64,000 nucleotides of DNA from Maniola hyperantus (GCF_902806685.2 NC_048553.1:1674001-1738000); one strand, 5' to 3'. Positions 20,881 through 32,153 are shown, counted from the stretch's first letter. Program-made: numbers and translations. Notes: generated by a model from the letters alone, not told the origin.

Positions 20881-21052
20881 CGGCCCACGGCCGTTCGGTA
20901 CCCTCATTCCGCACATTATCTTGATTACGTGACCTTTGAGTCCACCAATCATTACAAAGCATTCTCCCCTGTCCTCCGCCAACATTTTACGATTTTGTTT
21001 TCATGCAAAACCTTGTATATGCATACTCTTGAGGTTGAATTCTCTGTGGTTG
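20871..21052. repeat. Right arm of the about 190-bp inverted repeat
   Basis: Inverted counterpart of 19811-20001, ending CTCTGTGGTTGT. Together with the left arm it brackets 1.24 kb. Confidence 0.85.
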
Positions 21053-21136
21053 TTTACACATCAACAAATTTCGGAACGATCGAAGTTTAGAAATTTCCGT
21101 CTCATTGCGAGAGTGTGCGTGCGCCAGTTGTGTGAG

Positions 21137-21196
21137 ATCGATACGTTATCTCGATTCAAAATCGATACCCGAGCCCTCGGATAATCGAATCGATAC
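21137..21196. promoter_or_regulatory. Cluster of three ATCGATAC sites
   Basis: ATCGATAC occurs at 21137, 21161 and 21189, plus TCGATTC and TCGAATC nearby. CGATA-type clusters bind architectural or promoter factors in Drosophila; any such role here is inference. Confidence 0.25.
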
Positions 21197-21329
21197 CGCC
21201 GGACAATGTCAGGTGATATTTTCCTTTAAGAACCGGTTGGCTTCGGCGGCCGGCAAATGTATTCCCTTCTGCCTTAAAGAAATATAAATAAAACATTAAA
21301 AACACTTACTTTTTCTAATTCTAATAGGT

Positions 21330-21992
21330 GAAACCGTAGGACTTGTATTGCTTGCACCATCTGTAAAGAAAGAAGGTCGATTTAGAATGCATTACATTGG
21401 TTGTACAACTTTTACTACCACTAGTAACATCTATAGACTAATAGTAGTAAATTCTCGTTCAAGAAAAGCTTTTCTGTTTATGAAAAATTTCACTGGAATG
21501 TGCACTAAAGTATTCAATAAATTGCCAAATCACATCAAGTCCTTACCATTGGGACCATTTAAAAAAAACTGTATGAATGGCTGACCGCAAAAACATTTTA
21601 TTCCGTTAAAGAATTTTTTGAATACAAGGAATAAAATATTATACAATTTATAATTATGTAGTAATAATAATAGTAATCTTAAGGTATTTTAATTAGAGTT
21701 GACTTGATGTGATTATATTATATTGACTATTTTTTTTAAATTATTTATTGGTTAATATATTACAGGTAGATAATTATTATGTGACATGTGCTATTATATT
21801 ATATTATGTGATATGTGACTGTTGAACATTATAATTCTAAAAAAAAGTTATAAAATAGCTTATTAATAATAGATAATAAGAAAATAAATTTTGCATGCCC
21901 ACTGTATGGCGGATTGTAGCTGTAAATAAACCACTGTAACACCATCATTGTACCTGCAATCGTGCAAATAAATGATTTGATTTGATTTGATT
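21330..21992 (+). pseudogene. 3' end of a non-LTR retrotransposon ORF2 (CR1/Jockey-like)
   Basis: The plus strand reads KVFNKLPNHIKSLPLGPFKK, and after a one-base slip in the A run at 21561-21568 continues WLTAKTFYSVKEFFEYKE to a TAA at 21632-21634. This is the usual C-terminus of such reverse-transcriptase proteins. An AT-rich 3' UTR ends in repeated TGATT units near 21970-21992. The copy is 5'-truncated and carries a frameshift, so it is dead. Confidence 0.78.
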
Positions 21993-22063
21993 TTCAATAT
22001 GGGTGGTACTTTTGGCATAGATATAATATATGTATAATAATACCTACTATTATCATCATTAAT

Positions 22064-22266
22064 GAAATTATTATAAATGCGAAAGTGTGTCTGTTTGTTG
22101 GATTGTTGGTTTGTCCTTAAATCACGTCGCAACAGAGCTACGGATCGGCGCGATTTTTTGCATGGTTATGAGAGTGACATAGGCTACTTTTATTAAGGAA
22201 AATCAGAGTTCCCTCGAGATTTTTACAAACTAAATCCACGCGAACGTAGTCGCGGGTATCAGCTAG
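22064..22266 (+). mobile_element. Family B2
   Basis: ATTATAAATGCGAAAGTGTG, GGTTTGTCCTTAAATCACGT and CACGCGAACGTAGTCGCGGG then ATCAGCTAGT. Confidence 0.87.
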
Positions 22267-22838
22267 TATACCTTTACTTAGTATGTAGGTACGCTAGATA
22301 TGCGACTGACAAAAAATTCAAGAAATTCGTATCTGATACTTCGTCAGACATATTTAAATTAAAACTACCTGGCTATTCATAAGCACTTTTAAAAAGTTTA
22401 CATGAATAAAAAAACATTCTATTCTATTCTCTTCTATTTAACCGACTTCAAAAAAGAGGTTCTCAATTTGACACGCAATATTTTTGAAACATATCAAAAA
22501 ATATTTTCCTTAGCTTACTTTTTGTAGGTATAATTATACCAACAGGATAAGTTGAAAAGTGCCATAATGTCATTTATAAAGGCCATCCCAAAGCGCAGCG
22601 GGGTACCACAGCTATACTCAGGCCCTTTGTTGCTCATTTACCTTTGTCGTGATTACGCTCGCCTTGTTAGGTACTGACTGACTGACTCATGGTCAGGTTC
22701 AGCATAAACCACTATGGAAAAAATCTACCAAAAAAAAGAAAAAAATGACTGATTTCATGTATTTTTAACGTACGGTTCAAACCTTTGCGTTGGAGCTAAT
22801 AAAATTGAGTTTTGCATTTACCTAGTTTATAACAGACT
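22267..22838. other. Intron with family K tail fragment
   Basis: ACCGACTTCAAAAAAGAGGT at 22440 is family K; an ATTCT-rich stretch precedes it. The rest is unassigned. Confidence 0.45.
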
Positions 22839-22850
22839 ATGGAGTCCCCC

Positions 22851-23169
22851 CTGAAGAAGCTGTGATAGCCTAGTGGTTAGGACGTCCGCCTTCTAATCGG
22901 AGGTCGGGGGTTCGATCCCGGGCATGCACCTCAACTTTTCGGATTTGTGTGCGTTTTAATTAATTAAATATCACTTGCTTTAACGGTGAAGGAAAACAAC
23001 GTGAGGAAACCTGCATGCCTGAGAGTTCTCCATATTGTTCTCAAAGGTGTGTGAAGTCTACCAATCCGCACATGGCCAGCGTGGTAGACTATGGCCAAAA
23101 CCCTTCTCACTCTGAGAGGAGACCCGTACCTACTCTGTAGTGAGCCGGTTGATCATGATGATGATGATG
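22851..23169 (+). mobile_element. tRNA-derived SINE, family E, full length with 12-bp target duplication
   Basis: The head has box A-like TAGCCTAGTGGTTAGG and box B GGTTCGATCCC; the body follows (AAATATCACTTGCTTTAACG, GCATGCCTGAGAGTTCTCC) and the tail is a GAT repeat. The 12-bp ATGGAGTCCCCC flanks it at 22839-22850 and 23170-23181, the mark of target-primed insertion. Confidence 0.92.
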
Positions 23170-23204
23170 ATGGAGTCCCCCCACTAAGAACGGCTTTTAA
23201 TTCT

Positions 23205-23240
23205 ACCCGAGCGAAGCCGGGATGGATGAGCTAGTTAAGG
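23205..23240 (-). repeat. Family R end fragment
   Basis: ACCCGAGCGAAGCCGGGATG then GATGAGCTAGTT is the reverse complement of the start of the family R element at 55486. Confidence 0.6.
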
Positions 23241-23660
23241 ATATGACGTACGTCAACCAATATAAATATTTAATTATTATCTAGCTACTTTTGTAAGCAA
23301 AAATAAAATTTTGAAGTCATTTTATGCGTACTTTTTTGCGTTTGAACTGTGGTTAATTTAATAATATACGGGAAGCCATTACCCAAATTGAAAAATATGG
23401 AAAGTTCTCAATTAGGATTTTTAAATTAATGAGGGTAGTATTGTCTTTCGAGTCCATAACACCTGAACAATAAGCCTCATAAAGGCTCATTCACACACTC
23501 GAGATCGCCATCTAATCTAAGTTCTGAATCGATACCTATCTCAAGAGTTGATGCGGTTTTAATAGTCCGTGATTTGATTCTGATTGCCGCGACGTGCGCC
23601 TCCTCCTGTTAACTTAGGGTTGTCACCTGTTAACCAACTTTGAACAAAAAATATAAAATA

Positions 23661-23975
23661 ACTAGCTGATGCTCGCGACTTCGACCGCGTGGATTTAGGT
23701 TTTTAAAAATCCCCTGGGAACTCTTTGATTTTCCGGGCTAAAAAATAGCCTATGTCACGCTCCAGGTCTTTAACTATATCCATGCAAAAAATCACGTCGA
23801 TCCGTTGCGACGTGATTAAAGGACAAACCAACAAACAAACACTTTCACATTTATCCGTCCTTTCAACTATCTCTATGCCAAAAAAACAAGTCGATTGGTT
23901 GCTTAGTTAGGGCGTGAAGGAAGAACAAGCAAACAAACACACTTTCGCATTTTATTAGTATGGATTTTATGTCAA
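23661..23975 (-). mobile_element. Family B2 copy followed by a partial B2
   Basis: A full B2 (ACTAGCTGATGCTCGCGACT to ACAAACACTTTCAC) is followed by a second partial B2 (CAACTATCTCTATGCC to CGCATTTTATTAGTATGGAT), as if duplicated or recombined. Confidence 0.8.
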
Positions 23976-24003
23976 AAAACGACGTTTGTTGTATGCTGCG
24001 TTA

Positions 24004-24195
24004 TACTAATATTATAAATGCGAAAGTGTTTGTTCGTTGATTTGTCCCTCAATCACGCCTCAACGAGGCAAGAGGTCAGTGTGATTTTTTGCATTAATAT
24101 AGTCAAAGACGTGGAGACGTGATATATTATGTAGTTTGCTTTTTATCACTGAAAGTCAAAGAGTTTCCTCGGAAATATAAAAACCAATGTAAGTA
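24004..24195 (+). mobile_element. Family B2, opposite orientation
   Basis: ACTAATATTATAAATGCGAA to AAAGAGTTTCCTCGGAAAT, then degraded. It faces the preceding B2 pair. Confidence 0.75.
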
Positions 24196-24873
24196 TATAA
24201 AGGCAACAACAATAACATAAAAATTCCTATTGAAACTGGTACTAGTATTTATCTAATTCCCAAGTTTATTTTACAGGATTTGAATGGGCAATAGGGATGA
24301 TGACTTTTATAAACGTCTAAACGCTTGCTTAGTAAGCGAGCTTTTATGAAGAACATAGATGTGACGTCATAAACGTTTGACGTTATTTGACGTACTTTTT
24401 TAGTTAAATCAATAATTTAAAATGGCGAGCAAACTTTTTTACGAATTTTGGAAGATTCTTTTTAATTATGAAATGATTTATTTTTGACATAGTCATCTCG
24501 CAATTTTAGATTTAAAGCACACAGAAGCGAGTGTCAACCCTACACCATGTCTGATTCAGTTTTTTGATCAATAGACATTATTTAGTTTTGACAAGATCGA
24601 GTTTGAAATACCGGAAAACGGAAGCTGAATGGGATTTGTTAAGTTTTTTTGTATTTTTAAAATGGAGAAAATTATAGTGTTAAGAATAAAATTACTTATA
24701 ATATTTTTATTTTATTAGTTTCGTCAGGATAACCGTTATTAGTTAGACAACTGCCCAAAAAACTGACTTTGACTTTGACTTTGTTCCACCATAACTTCCA
24801 AATGACAAAACCGATTTGCATGTAGGGGGTATCGTTAGAATCCTCGCATTATCCCTAGACTTTACTAAACTAG
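24196..24873. other. Intron with TGACGTCA-like sites
   Basis: GTGACGTCATAAACGTTTGACG at 24360 sits in otherwise unassigned sequence. A CTTTGA run lies at 24766-24781. Confidence 0.35.
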
Positions 24874-25028
24874 GTAGAGTCTGCGACAGGTTTAGATAGC
24901 AATCGGGGTATGAGGTGGGGGGAGAGGGGGCGCTCATCCGCACGTCACCCGAGCTCGCCCGCAACGGATTAGCGCAGAGCCTGTCATGAGCCTCCCTGAT
25001 TGCCATCTTGAACTGTCGCGTACTATAG
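24874..25028. mobile_element. MITE family F
   Basis: Inverted ends: GTCTGCGACAGGTTTAGATA and CATCTTGAACTGTCGCGTAC. The GC-rich interior is partly degraded. Confidence 0.8.
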
Positions 25029-25802
25029 GTATTCATTAATTTAAAGTATCATGTATCGCATTGTAATTTGTAACTAAAGACAATTAAATTTATAGGTGGT
25101 CTATGTTCGATTTTATCCCAGGACACCTGCAGACTGCAGAGACCACAGGTAAAATTTAATTAATATTTAAACAACTGTACTATAATTAATAAAACTTTAA
25201 AGTACTAGGGCTCCATGACATGTGCAGTAGGCAGTATCAATTAGAACCACCCCCGTTCGTTTGCACAGGCGCTTGACAGGCGCAGATAAAAATATGTTGA
25301 CAATGCCATAGACAACATAAGCTGGAATCTCTTTAATGGTCCTTAAGCCCTGGTAATAAAGGTTAAGGGTTTATGGTTGAGAGAGATGTTTGCGGTGTTC
25401 GAGGGATCTTCTATAAACATTATAAAGTCGCTCGATCTGTTTGCGGTACAAGCCACTTAAACACGCTACCGTCTGGATGTCGATGTACCTACGAAGAGAA
25501 TTAAATGAAAAGGGCGAGAAGACTATTAATGCTCGGAATCAGACTAGCAGGCAAGTCATGATGCAGCGTAAGGTGAAGCTCGCTTGCCTATAAAATGCCT
25601 ATTCATTATTATTTTCACTGCCGAGGCCCGAGTAAGTCCACACGATATGGAACCCGCTAGTCGTATAGGTACTCCATCCCGCGAGTAGCTAGTTTGGAGT
25701 CTGCTAAGATATGAAACGCCCTTCCACCTTCCTGCATCAGTGTCCCCCTCCAATTTGAATATGGGTACCTTCAAGTCAAGAATGCCACTTGCCACGTGTC
25801 GA
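25029..25802. other. Intron, nothing firmly recognised
   Basis: A weak family P-like piece (CATGATGCAGCGTAAGGTGA) at 25558. No coding assignment. Confidence 0.4.
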
Positions 25803-26166
25803 GAGTCGTATTTTTTGACATTTTGCACGATAAATCAAAAACAATTATGTATAAAAATAAATGCAAATCTGTTTTAGAATGTACAGGTAAACCCTTTCAT
25901 ATGATACCCCACTTGATATAGTTATCTAACTTTGAGAATTGAAAATATCAAAATACTAATTATTTGTTCATGAACGCAATTTTTTTTTTTGTGATGTAAC
26001 CACAAATTGACGGTTTTCGGATTTACCAAATTTCATAATTCTGTGTTCTAGTTCAAGGGGAAGTATCCTATAGGTTTTCTTGACAGATACGATGGACAGA
26101 CAGACAGACAGACAACGAAGTGACCCTATAAGGGTTCCGTTTTTCCTTTTGAAGTACGGAACCCAA
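25803..26166 (-). mobile_element. Family A, reverse
   Basis: From GTCGTATTTTTTGACATTTT to GTTCCGTTTTTCCTTTTGAA then GTACGGAACCC. The outermost GCGCGAGCC end is missing. Confidence 0.85.
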
Positions 26167-26911
26167 AAAAAACGATAAGCCTCAGAAACCTTGTCAAAGA
26201 AGTTGTCTTGCATGTGTGGTGACGCGTAACGGCGTCAAGTGTGAAGCGCCTCCAAGTGACTGATCAAACACAGATGTGACGTGCGCAAACACTAGCCTAT
26301 GTGGCTATGGTGACTGTGTGATACCATCTTTATGGACTAAAATAAAAATAAATAAAATATCTTTATTTACAAAAAAGTTTATAACGGTTTCGTTTACTAG
26401 TAGTCTCCAGTCTCCACACTAAGTAACCTGTATCGTGGGGACCATAATATTATATGAGTTTCTAGTGTGTTTTGCAAAGGACTAGGACAGTTCCTTTAGC
26501 GATTAGAATATTTTTTATAATACTGCCGCCATAGACTACTTTTACACGACTGCCCTAAAAAAAGAAGTGTAATGTTTTTAGAGTTCATGTCGGTATCAAA
26601 CGCGCCCAAGTCTGAGAAGATCCCACATCAAACTCAGCCGGGTATTCTATTTACTATCACCACTTTACAAAATCATTTAAACCTCACAAAGCTGTTAAGC
26701 AACTCATTCTCAAGCTTTCTTATCATTTAAATAATCCTTTACATTGTAATAGGATTTTTCAATAAGTTCACGTAGGTATTATGAAAACTTTGAACTTGTT
26801 GAGAGACTAATGATTTTAAGCTTATTTCGTGCTTTTACAACATATTTTAATGTAGATAACGGGTACATACCGCGATTAATTTGATGTTTTTATTTGTCGA
26901 TATTTAACCCA
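26167..26911. other. Intron, mostly unassigned
   Basis: AAATAAAATATCTTTATTTAC at 26352 is a common retroelement tail signature. CCCAAGTCTGAGAAGATCCC at 26608 is similar to 40530. No gene is seen. Confidence 0.4.
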
Positions 26912-26919
26912 ATTGCAAG

Positions 26920-27062
26920 CAGTGGCGTGCAGCTCATAGAAGCATAAACGCACTGCTTACCCTTATTGTAATAAATCAATGCTTATTTTTCATTATAACC
27001 TGCCGTAAAATAAGTTCATACCTAAATGCACACCCTGGCTTGAACTCCTGTGCACGCCACTG
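26920..27062. mobile_element. hAT-like MITE with 8-bp target duplication
   Basis: Perfect 12-bp terminal inverted repeats CAGTGGCGTGCA / TGCACGCCACTG enclose 143 bp and are flanked by the perfect 8-bp duplication ATTGCAAG (26912-26919 and 27063-27070). CA-starting termini plus an 8-bp duplication are characteristic of hAT elements. Non-coding, so mobilised in trans. Confidence 0.95.
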
Positions 27063-27070
27063 ATTGCAAG

Positions 27071-27649
27071 GGTCGTGGTCACGACGAGACCCGTCGTGAC
27101 TTTGGGTTGCCGCCGTTTCTACGTCTGTCAACTGGCGAATTTTAATTTCAAAAATCATGGTAACCCTAGCGCCGTAACCAATCCGCTCTGGCCCAAATGG
27201 GTCAATAAATGACTGCTGTTGGTTTTCCACTATTAGATATTTAAACTAAAACAAACTGTTATTAGTTTTATGATCCCAAGCCCACACAAAACACGTTTTT
27301 GTCTATTTTTTCCCTTCTACCTTGTCACAACAGTTTATTGAGGAAATTATGAGCAACATCGAGAAGGGAACCGGAAATATGCTTCTTCAGTCATCTACAC
27401 GTTAAAATAGCGCTCTTAATATTTGTCACATGATAGTTTTAATGTTATGTTCTCCAATGTTTTTTAAATAGGTGAAATAACTTTACATCACTACCATTAA
27501 TATTAGGTAGGTACAAACTCGAAAGTGTCTTTGTTTTTTTGGTTTATTTGTTGACTAAAAATACTAAGAATACTGAATACTTACGACCCTGTGTCAAACA
27601 AAAATATTACGTGCCTACCTAAATAGATTTTTTTAATTCTAATAATTTG
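27071..27649. other. Intron, nothing recognised
   Basis: No shared repeat or coding similarity. Confidence 0.4.
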
Positions 27650-27735
27650 AATCTCCCCTGTTTCGGAATGCCTTTTCTAGTTCCTACCGAGAAGAACTAG
27701 CAAGAAACTTGGCGGATGCTCTTCTCAAATATTCA
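27650..27735 (+). repeat. Family O fragment
   Basis: TTTCGGAATGCCTTTTCTAG, CCTACCGAGAAGAACTAGCA and AGAAACTTGGCGG. Confidence 0.7.
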
Positions 27736-27743
27736 ATTTATAA

Positions 27744-27942
27744 TCTAAATATATAAAAGGAAAAGGTGACTGTCTGACTGACTGATCTATCTACGCACAG
27801 CTCAAACTACTGGACGGATTGGGCATAGGCATCCGTAGGCATCCGCTAAGAAAGGATTTTTGAAAATTCAGCCCCTAAGGGGTGAAATAGGGGTTTGAAA
27901 TTTGTGCAGTCCACGCGGACGAAGTCGCGGGCATAAGCTAGT
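27744..27942 (+). mobile_element. Family C with small internal deletion
   Basis: Usual ends (ATATATAAAAGGAAAAGGTG and CGCGGGCATAAGCTAGT). The middle jumps from GGACGGATTGGGC to ATAGGCATCCG. Confidence 0.85.
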
Positions 27943-28665
27943 TATTAATATTCGCGCATTCTCTTCGATTATGCATAGGTATCGACTTTTTTCGGAAAAT
28001 GTAATGTTCTTGAAAATGGACGTGATCATCAAAAACACGGACAAAGTAACACACATCTGCTAGTTTAAAATAAGCAGCCACGACAGAAAGAAGACCGCGA
28101 ATGAGCAATTAACTTATGAATGTGCTCGCAACCACGTACCAGCAAGATGGCTCCATTCAAACCGAAAGAAATTACAGCGCTTTGAAAAGAGCCATTGAAA
28201 ACTAAAATAACGTCAATTGAATAGCCGTAAACAAGAACGCACTTCCTAAAATAACTTAAGGGTACACTTCTTGCCTGCTTCTCCATACAAATGTATTTTG
28301 CCTATTATTCTATTCTTTGTTGATTTAGATCTAAAACTAAGCCAGATATCGAGACACCTCTTCATTATCTATGGCCTAAAACAATAAAATTATGGTATAA
28401 TTTAATTTAGTAAAGTTATGACCCTAAAAAATAGAAACATCTCTATTTTAAGCTAAATTTTGAGGCATATTCGTGGGTAAATAAATATGGTTTATTACTA
28501 AAATAACTACAAAATTATTAAACTATTGGTTTTATAGCCTTAAAAATAATTTGAAATGCAAAAAAATAATCTAATACCTACCAAATATTGATACGCATGG
28601 TTTACAATACATGCATATCGCCCGTAAATGTTGATTGCAAAAGCATGCTCGTCTTAGGCTGAAAG
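27943..28665. other. AT-rich intron, nothing recognised
   Basis: No shared repeat or coding similarity. Confidence 0.4.
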
Positions 28666-28803
28666 ATTTATAGAACATATACTTTGACTTCGCTCAGACT
28701 CAAGTTTAAGTTAAAACGAGATAGATTTATGCCAGCGATGTAAAGCTGTCTCATTTTAACAGTATCTTAAGTCCGAGCAAAGTCAATGCGTGCGCTCTAT
28801 AGG
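28666..28803. mobile_element. Palindromic MITE
   Basis: TTGACTTCGCTCAGACTCAA and TTAAGTCCGAGCAAAGTCAA are inverted copies, followed inwards by GTTAAAACGAGA / TCTCATTTTAAC. The outer TATAGA/CTATAG ends also correspond. Class unassigned. Confidence 0.65.
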
Positions 28804-29296
28804 TCACAACATTGACCATGGAGATTGGAGAGCACTCTTAAATAACCCTGGGGCGAATTCCACTTTCAGTGAAATAACTGACAAAAATTAGAGCACTTTT
28901 CAAGTGCTTTTGTAACGGCTTATTTAATAGCAAATTGTGTGAAACATAAATCAAACATGTTCACTTACGCTGGAACAGTTTTTAATTTAAATTTTTGTGC
29001 GGCTATTTCGTTTTTTACGACGACTTATACGATTTTTTGGGTAAGAATAGACCACGTTCAACCCAAAAGCTGATAAAAAGCTAAACAATCACTGTCAATT
29101 TAGAGAAACCGCTAAGTGCCTAGGTATCTAGGTTATTTTAGACGATTGTAACTTATCAGTTATGACTTATCACTATTCACTTGTGCTAATAAATAGACCG
29201 GTGATAATAGACTGCAAGTTTGTATCGTATATTGAAATCTCCTATTAATTTGTGTTGTCATCTAAAAATAAAATACCAGTACATTAGATTAGACCA
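28804..29296. other. Intron, nothing recognised
   Basis: No shared repeat or coding similarity. Confidence 0.4.
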
Positions 29297-29607
29297 GTCA
29301 TCATCATCGTCATGACCAACCCATTGCTGACCCACTACCAAGGTCTTCTTTTAGAATGAGAAGGGTTTAGCCATAGTTTACCACGCCGACCAAGTGAGGA
29401 TTGGCAGGCTTCACATACCTTTGAGAACATTATAGAGAACTCTCAGGCATGCAGGTTTCCTCACGATGTTTTCCTTCACCGTTAAAGCAAGTGATATTTA
29501 ATTAATTAAAACGCACATAAATCCGAAAAGTTAGAGGTGCGTGCCTGGGATCGAACCCCCGTTCCCGAATAAAAGGCGGACGTCCTAACCACTAGGCTAT
29601 CACAGCT
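29297..29607 (-). mobile_element. tRNA-derived SINE, family E, reverse
   Basis: It ends at CCACTAGGCTATCACAGC (box A complement) with GGGATCGAACCCCC (box B complement) at 29548 and starts with the GAT-tail complement TCATCATCATCG. Close to full length. Confidence 0.88.
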
Positions 29608-29918
29608 TATAAAGAGTACCTATCTATTTTCACAAAGTAGATAGCTACTGTAACAGTATCATGATTAATTGAACATTTTAAACTATGTAGTAACAATCCA
29701 AACTTTCCCATATTATTTATGTAAGTAGATACGCCACATGTGGGCCCAGTGGCACACATGACAGACAAAAACATTTAAAATAAAATACAGTAGGTATTCA
29801 CCTATTTCTTGTAGACATGTTTGCTTAGCGCCCGGATGTGCCTGGGTTTGTTTGCTGCCCTTATCTTAAGGTTTATTATAGTACAGGATCAGGTGGTGAA
29901 ACGGTAATTTGTAAAAAT

Positions 29919-30146
29919 AACTAGCTGACGTCTGCGAGCGCAACTTTGTTTGCGTGGATTTAGGTTGTTAAAAATCCCGTGGGAACTATTTAATTTTCCA
30001 GAATCAAAAGTAGTCTATTATGTCCGCCCTCAGGCTATCTATCTCTAGCTATCTCTGTACTAAATTTTGTTAAAGTCGCTTGAACGGATGGGTCGTGAAA
30101 ACCTACCAGACAGACAGACACACTTTCGCATATATAATATTAGCAT
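29919..30146 (-). mobile_element. Family B1, reverse
   Basis: CTAGCTGACGTCTGCGAGCG to GACAGACAGACACACTTTCG then ATATATAATATTAGCAT. Confidence 0.85.
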
Positions 30147-30336
30147 ACCAAGATTACCAAACCAAACATTTCATGAAAATATACAGGTAACTTGAATATC
30201 TTTTCCGGCAAAAACAAATAATTAAAAAAAAAACAAAAAAAATCAATTTACTAAGTATATATCTGTAAAATCTGTCAATAAGTTGCAGCAGCGTTGATAT
30301 TTTTGAAAAACGGCCATATTTTTTTTTACAAATGAC

Positions 30337-30660
30337 AATGATGCTGGGGTGCCAGACAGGTAACCTCCCAGTGTGCTGCTGGTCCCTTTTGGAAGCATCG
30401 GGCATCCGAGGGGAAGAGCAGTATTCGGGCATGGCTAATAATCTCTCTTCGGGGTTGTTAGCCATTGCTAATGATTCGGTGTTCCCGTGACCCAGTCACC
30501 AGGCGACGCGCAGGAGCGCCACTGGGTTTTAGTGGGTATTCCCGTCGCCTCTCGGCCGGCGAGTCCCACATACCTTCCCTCCAGTTGGCTGGCTGGTTAG
30601 CTGGCTGGATTCCAGGAGGCGGGGATGCGTTAACGCATTTCCCAGCGTTAAAAAAAATTA
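30337..30660 (+). repeat. GC-rich segment ending in poly-A, probable LINE 3' region
   Basis: It holds GGGTATTCCCGTCGCCTCTC and GGCCGGCGAGTCCCACATAC and ends GCATTTCCCAGCGTTAAAAAAAA. The composition and A-tail fit a non-LTR 3' UTR. Short chance frames are open on both strands. Confidence 0.5.
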
Positions 30661-31388
30661 GAATGATGCTAAGTAACTTATCGACAGATTATCTATACAT
30701 AGATTGACTATTAATTTCGATCGGTAGTCAATATCGCGAAGTACAAAATCGTACACTTTTATTGCCACCAGCTCTTCAACTATGGGGTATCAATGCTTAT
30801 CAGAGAGCAGGTAAACTTGACGCGATAGTTTATGGCCTACTACTGTTTTTTAACCGCTCAAATCTTGATTTATGTAATCACTCGTGCGCCACGTTAGTAC
30901 TCATAGATTGCGAGCTTTCATGACTGTCAATTTTAATTAATTTATTACAGGGTTATCGACTCAACTATTATTTATGTGTGATTAATATTTATAATTGTCA
31001 TTAGGGAAAACAAATGGGTTTTAGTCTAGACGCGCTTCCTGTTTTCTAAATTTACTAAAAAACTTGGTTTTAGAGGAAACAATAGATTAGATAAACCAGG
31101 CATAATTTATTGTTACGAACTAACGACTTTTCGAGGTTTTTTGTAAACTCTTTTTTACCTTTCTTTCTATAAGGGGGAGCAGTTTTCTAGCATAAATAAA
31201 AAAGTTGCATATACCTACTCTACTCAGCCTTATTTTCTAAATACCTAGGTAAGTAGGTATATAAAACACAAAAAATATTTCTACAGCTATGTCCGTTATA
31301 TACTTTGAAACCATCCAACCGAATGTGCGCCAAACCGGTTTAATTAGAAAGGAAATAATGCGAAGATGGATTTAGACTACTATAATTA
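30661..31388. other. AT-rich intron, nothing recognised
   Basis: No shared repeat or coding similarity. Confidence 0.4.
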
Positions 31389-31625
31389 ACTAGCTTATGC
31401 CCGCGACTTTGTCCACGTGAACTACACAAATTTCAAACCCCTATTTAACCCCTTTAGGGGTTGAATTTTGAAAAATAATTTCTTAGCGGATGCCTACATC
31501 ATAAGACCTATCTGCATGCCAAATTTCAGACAAATCCGTCCAGAAATTTCACCTGTGCGTTGATAGATTAGTTAGTCAGTCAGTCAGTCAGTCAGTCAGT
31601 CACCTTTTCCGTTTACATATTTAGA
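31389..31625 (-). mobile_element. Family C, reverse
   Basis: ACTAGCTTATGCCCGCGACT to an expanded GTCA run and CACCTTTTCCGTTTACATAT. Confidence 0.88.
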
Positions 31626-31978
31626 TATACTCCGCCCGTATACTCGAGCCTAGAGCTGTCAAATCACTTTTTGTATAGGCTGACAAAGTCACGACCGTTG
31701 CCTAGTTTTCCTCTCTAAAGTCGTAAAAAAGGCAGTGGCAAAGCAATTTGATTAAACTAATTTACCAAACAGAGTCACCAGCGATCGCGGAGTCGGCCGG
31801 CGATTCGTGATGCTTCAGATTTTATTTGTTCAAAATCGGTTAAGTATCCGTGTCGAACGGCTGCGGTGGGTGGCCGCCATCTTTTATTTCGCTTTTTGTC
31901 CACACTAACGTCGCTAGCCGTAGGGGACGTACTGTGCGCGGTCACCGTCTAGCTATCGTACAGTTGGGCTGCCATAAT
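31626..31978. other. CpG-richer unassigned segment
   Basis: CGATCGCGGAGTCGGCCGGCG and GGTGGGTGGCCGCCATC lie here between two C elements. No repeat family was matched and no conserved frame is seen. It might be regulatory or an unrecognised repeat. Confidence 0.3.
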
Positions 31979-32153
31979 GTACTAGCTTATGCTCGCGATT
32001 TCGTCCGCGTGGACTACACAAATTTCAAACCCCTTATCCAACCCAACCCTTAGGGGTTGAATTTTCAAAAATCCTTTCTTAGCTGATGCCTACGTCATAA
32101 TAGCTATCTGCATGCCAAATTTCAGCCCGATCCGTCCAGTAGTTTGAGCTGTA
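31979..32153 (-). mobile_element. Family C, reverse, truncated
   Basis: TACTAGCTTATGCTCGCGAT to CCGTCCAGTAGTTTGAGCTG; the ACTG-rich end is missing. Confidence 0.82.

Noticed and set aside
22858..22925. Possible functional tRNA gene
   Set aside because: It has box A and B but is the head of an E SINE with body, GAT tail and target duplication; the acceptor ends do not pair.
25556..25830. 90-codon minus-strand open frame
   Set aside because: It partly overlaps family A sequence and has no recognised motif.
31626..31978. Intronic promoter or CpG island
   Set aside because: Composition is suggestive but no TATA, initiator or conserved exon could be supported.
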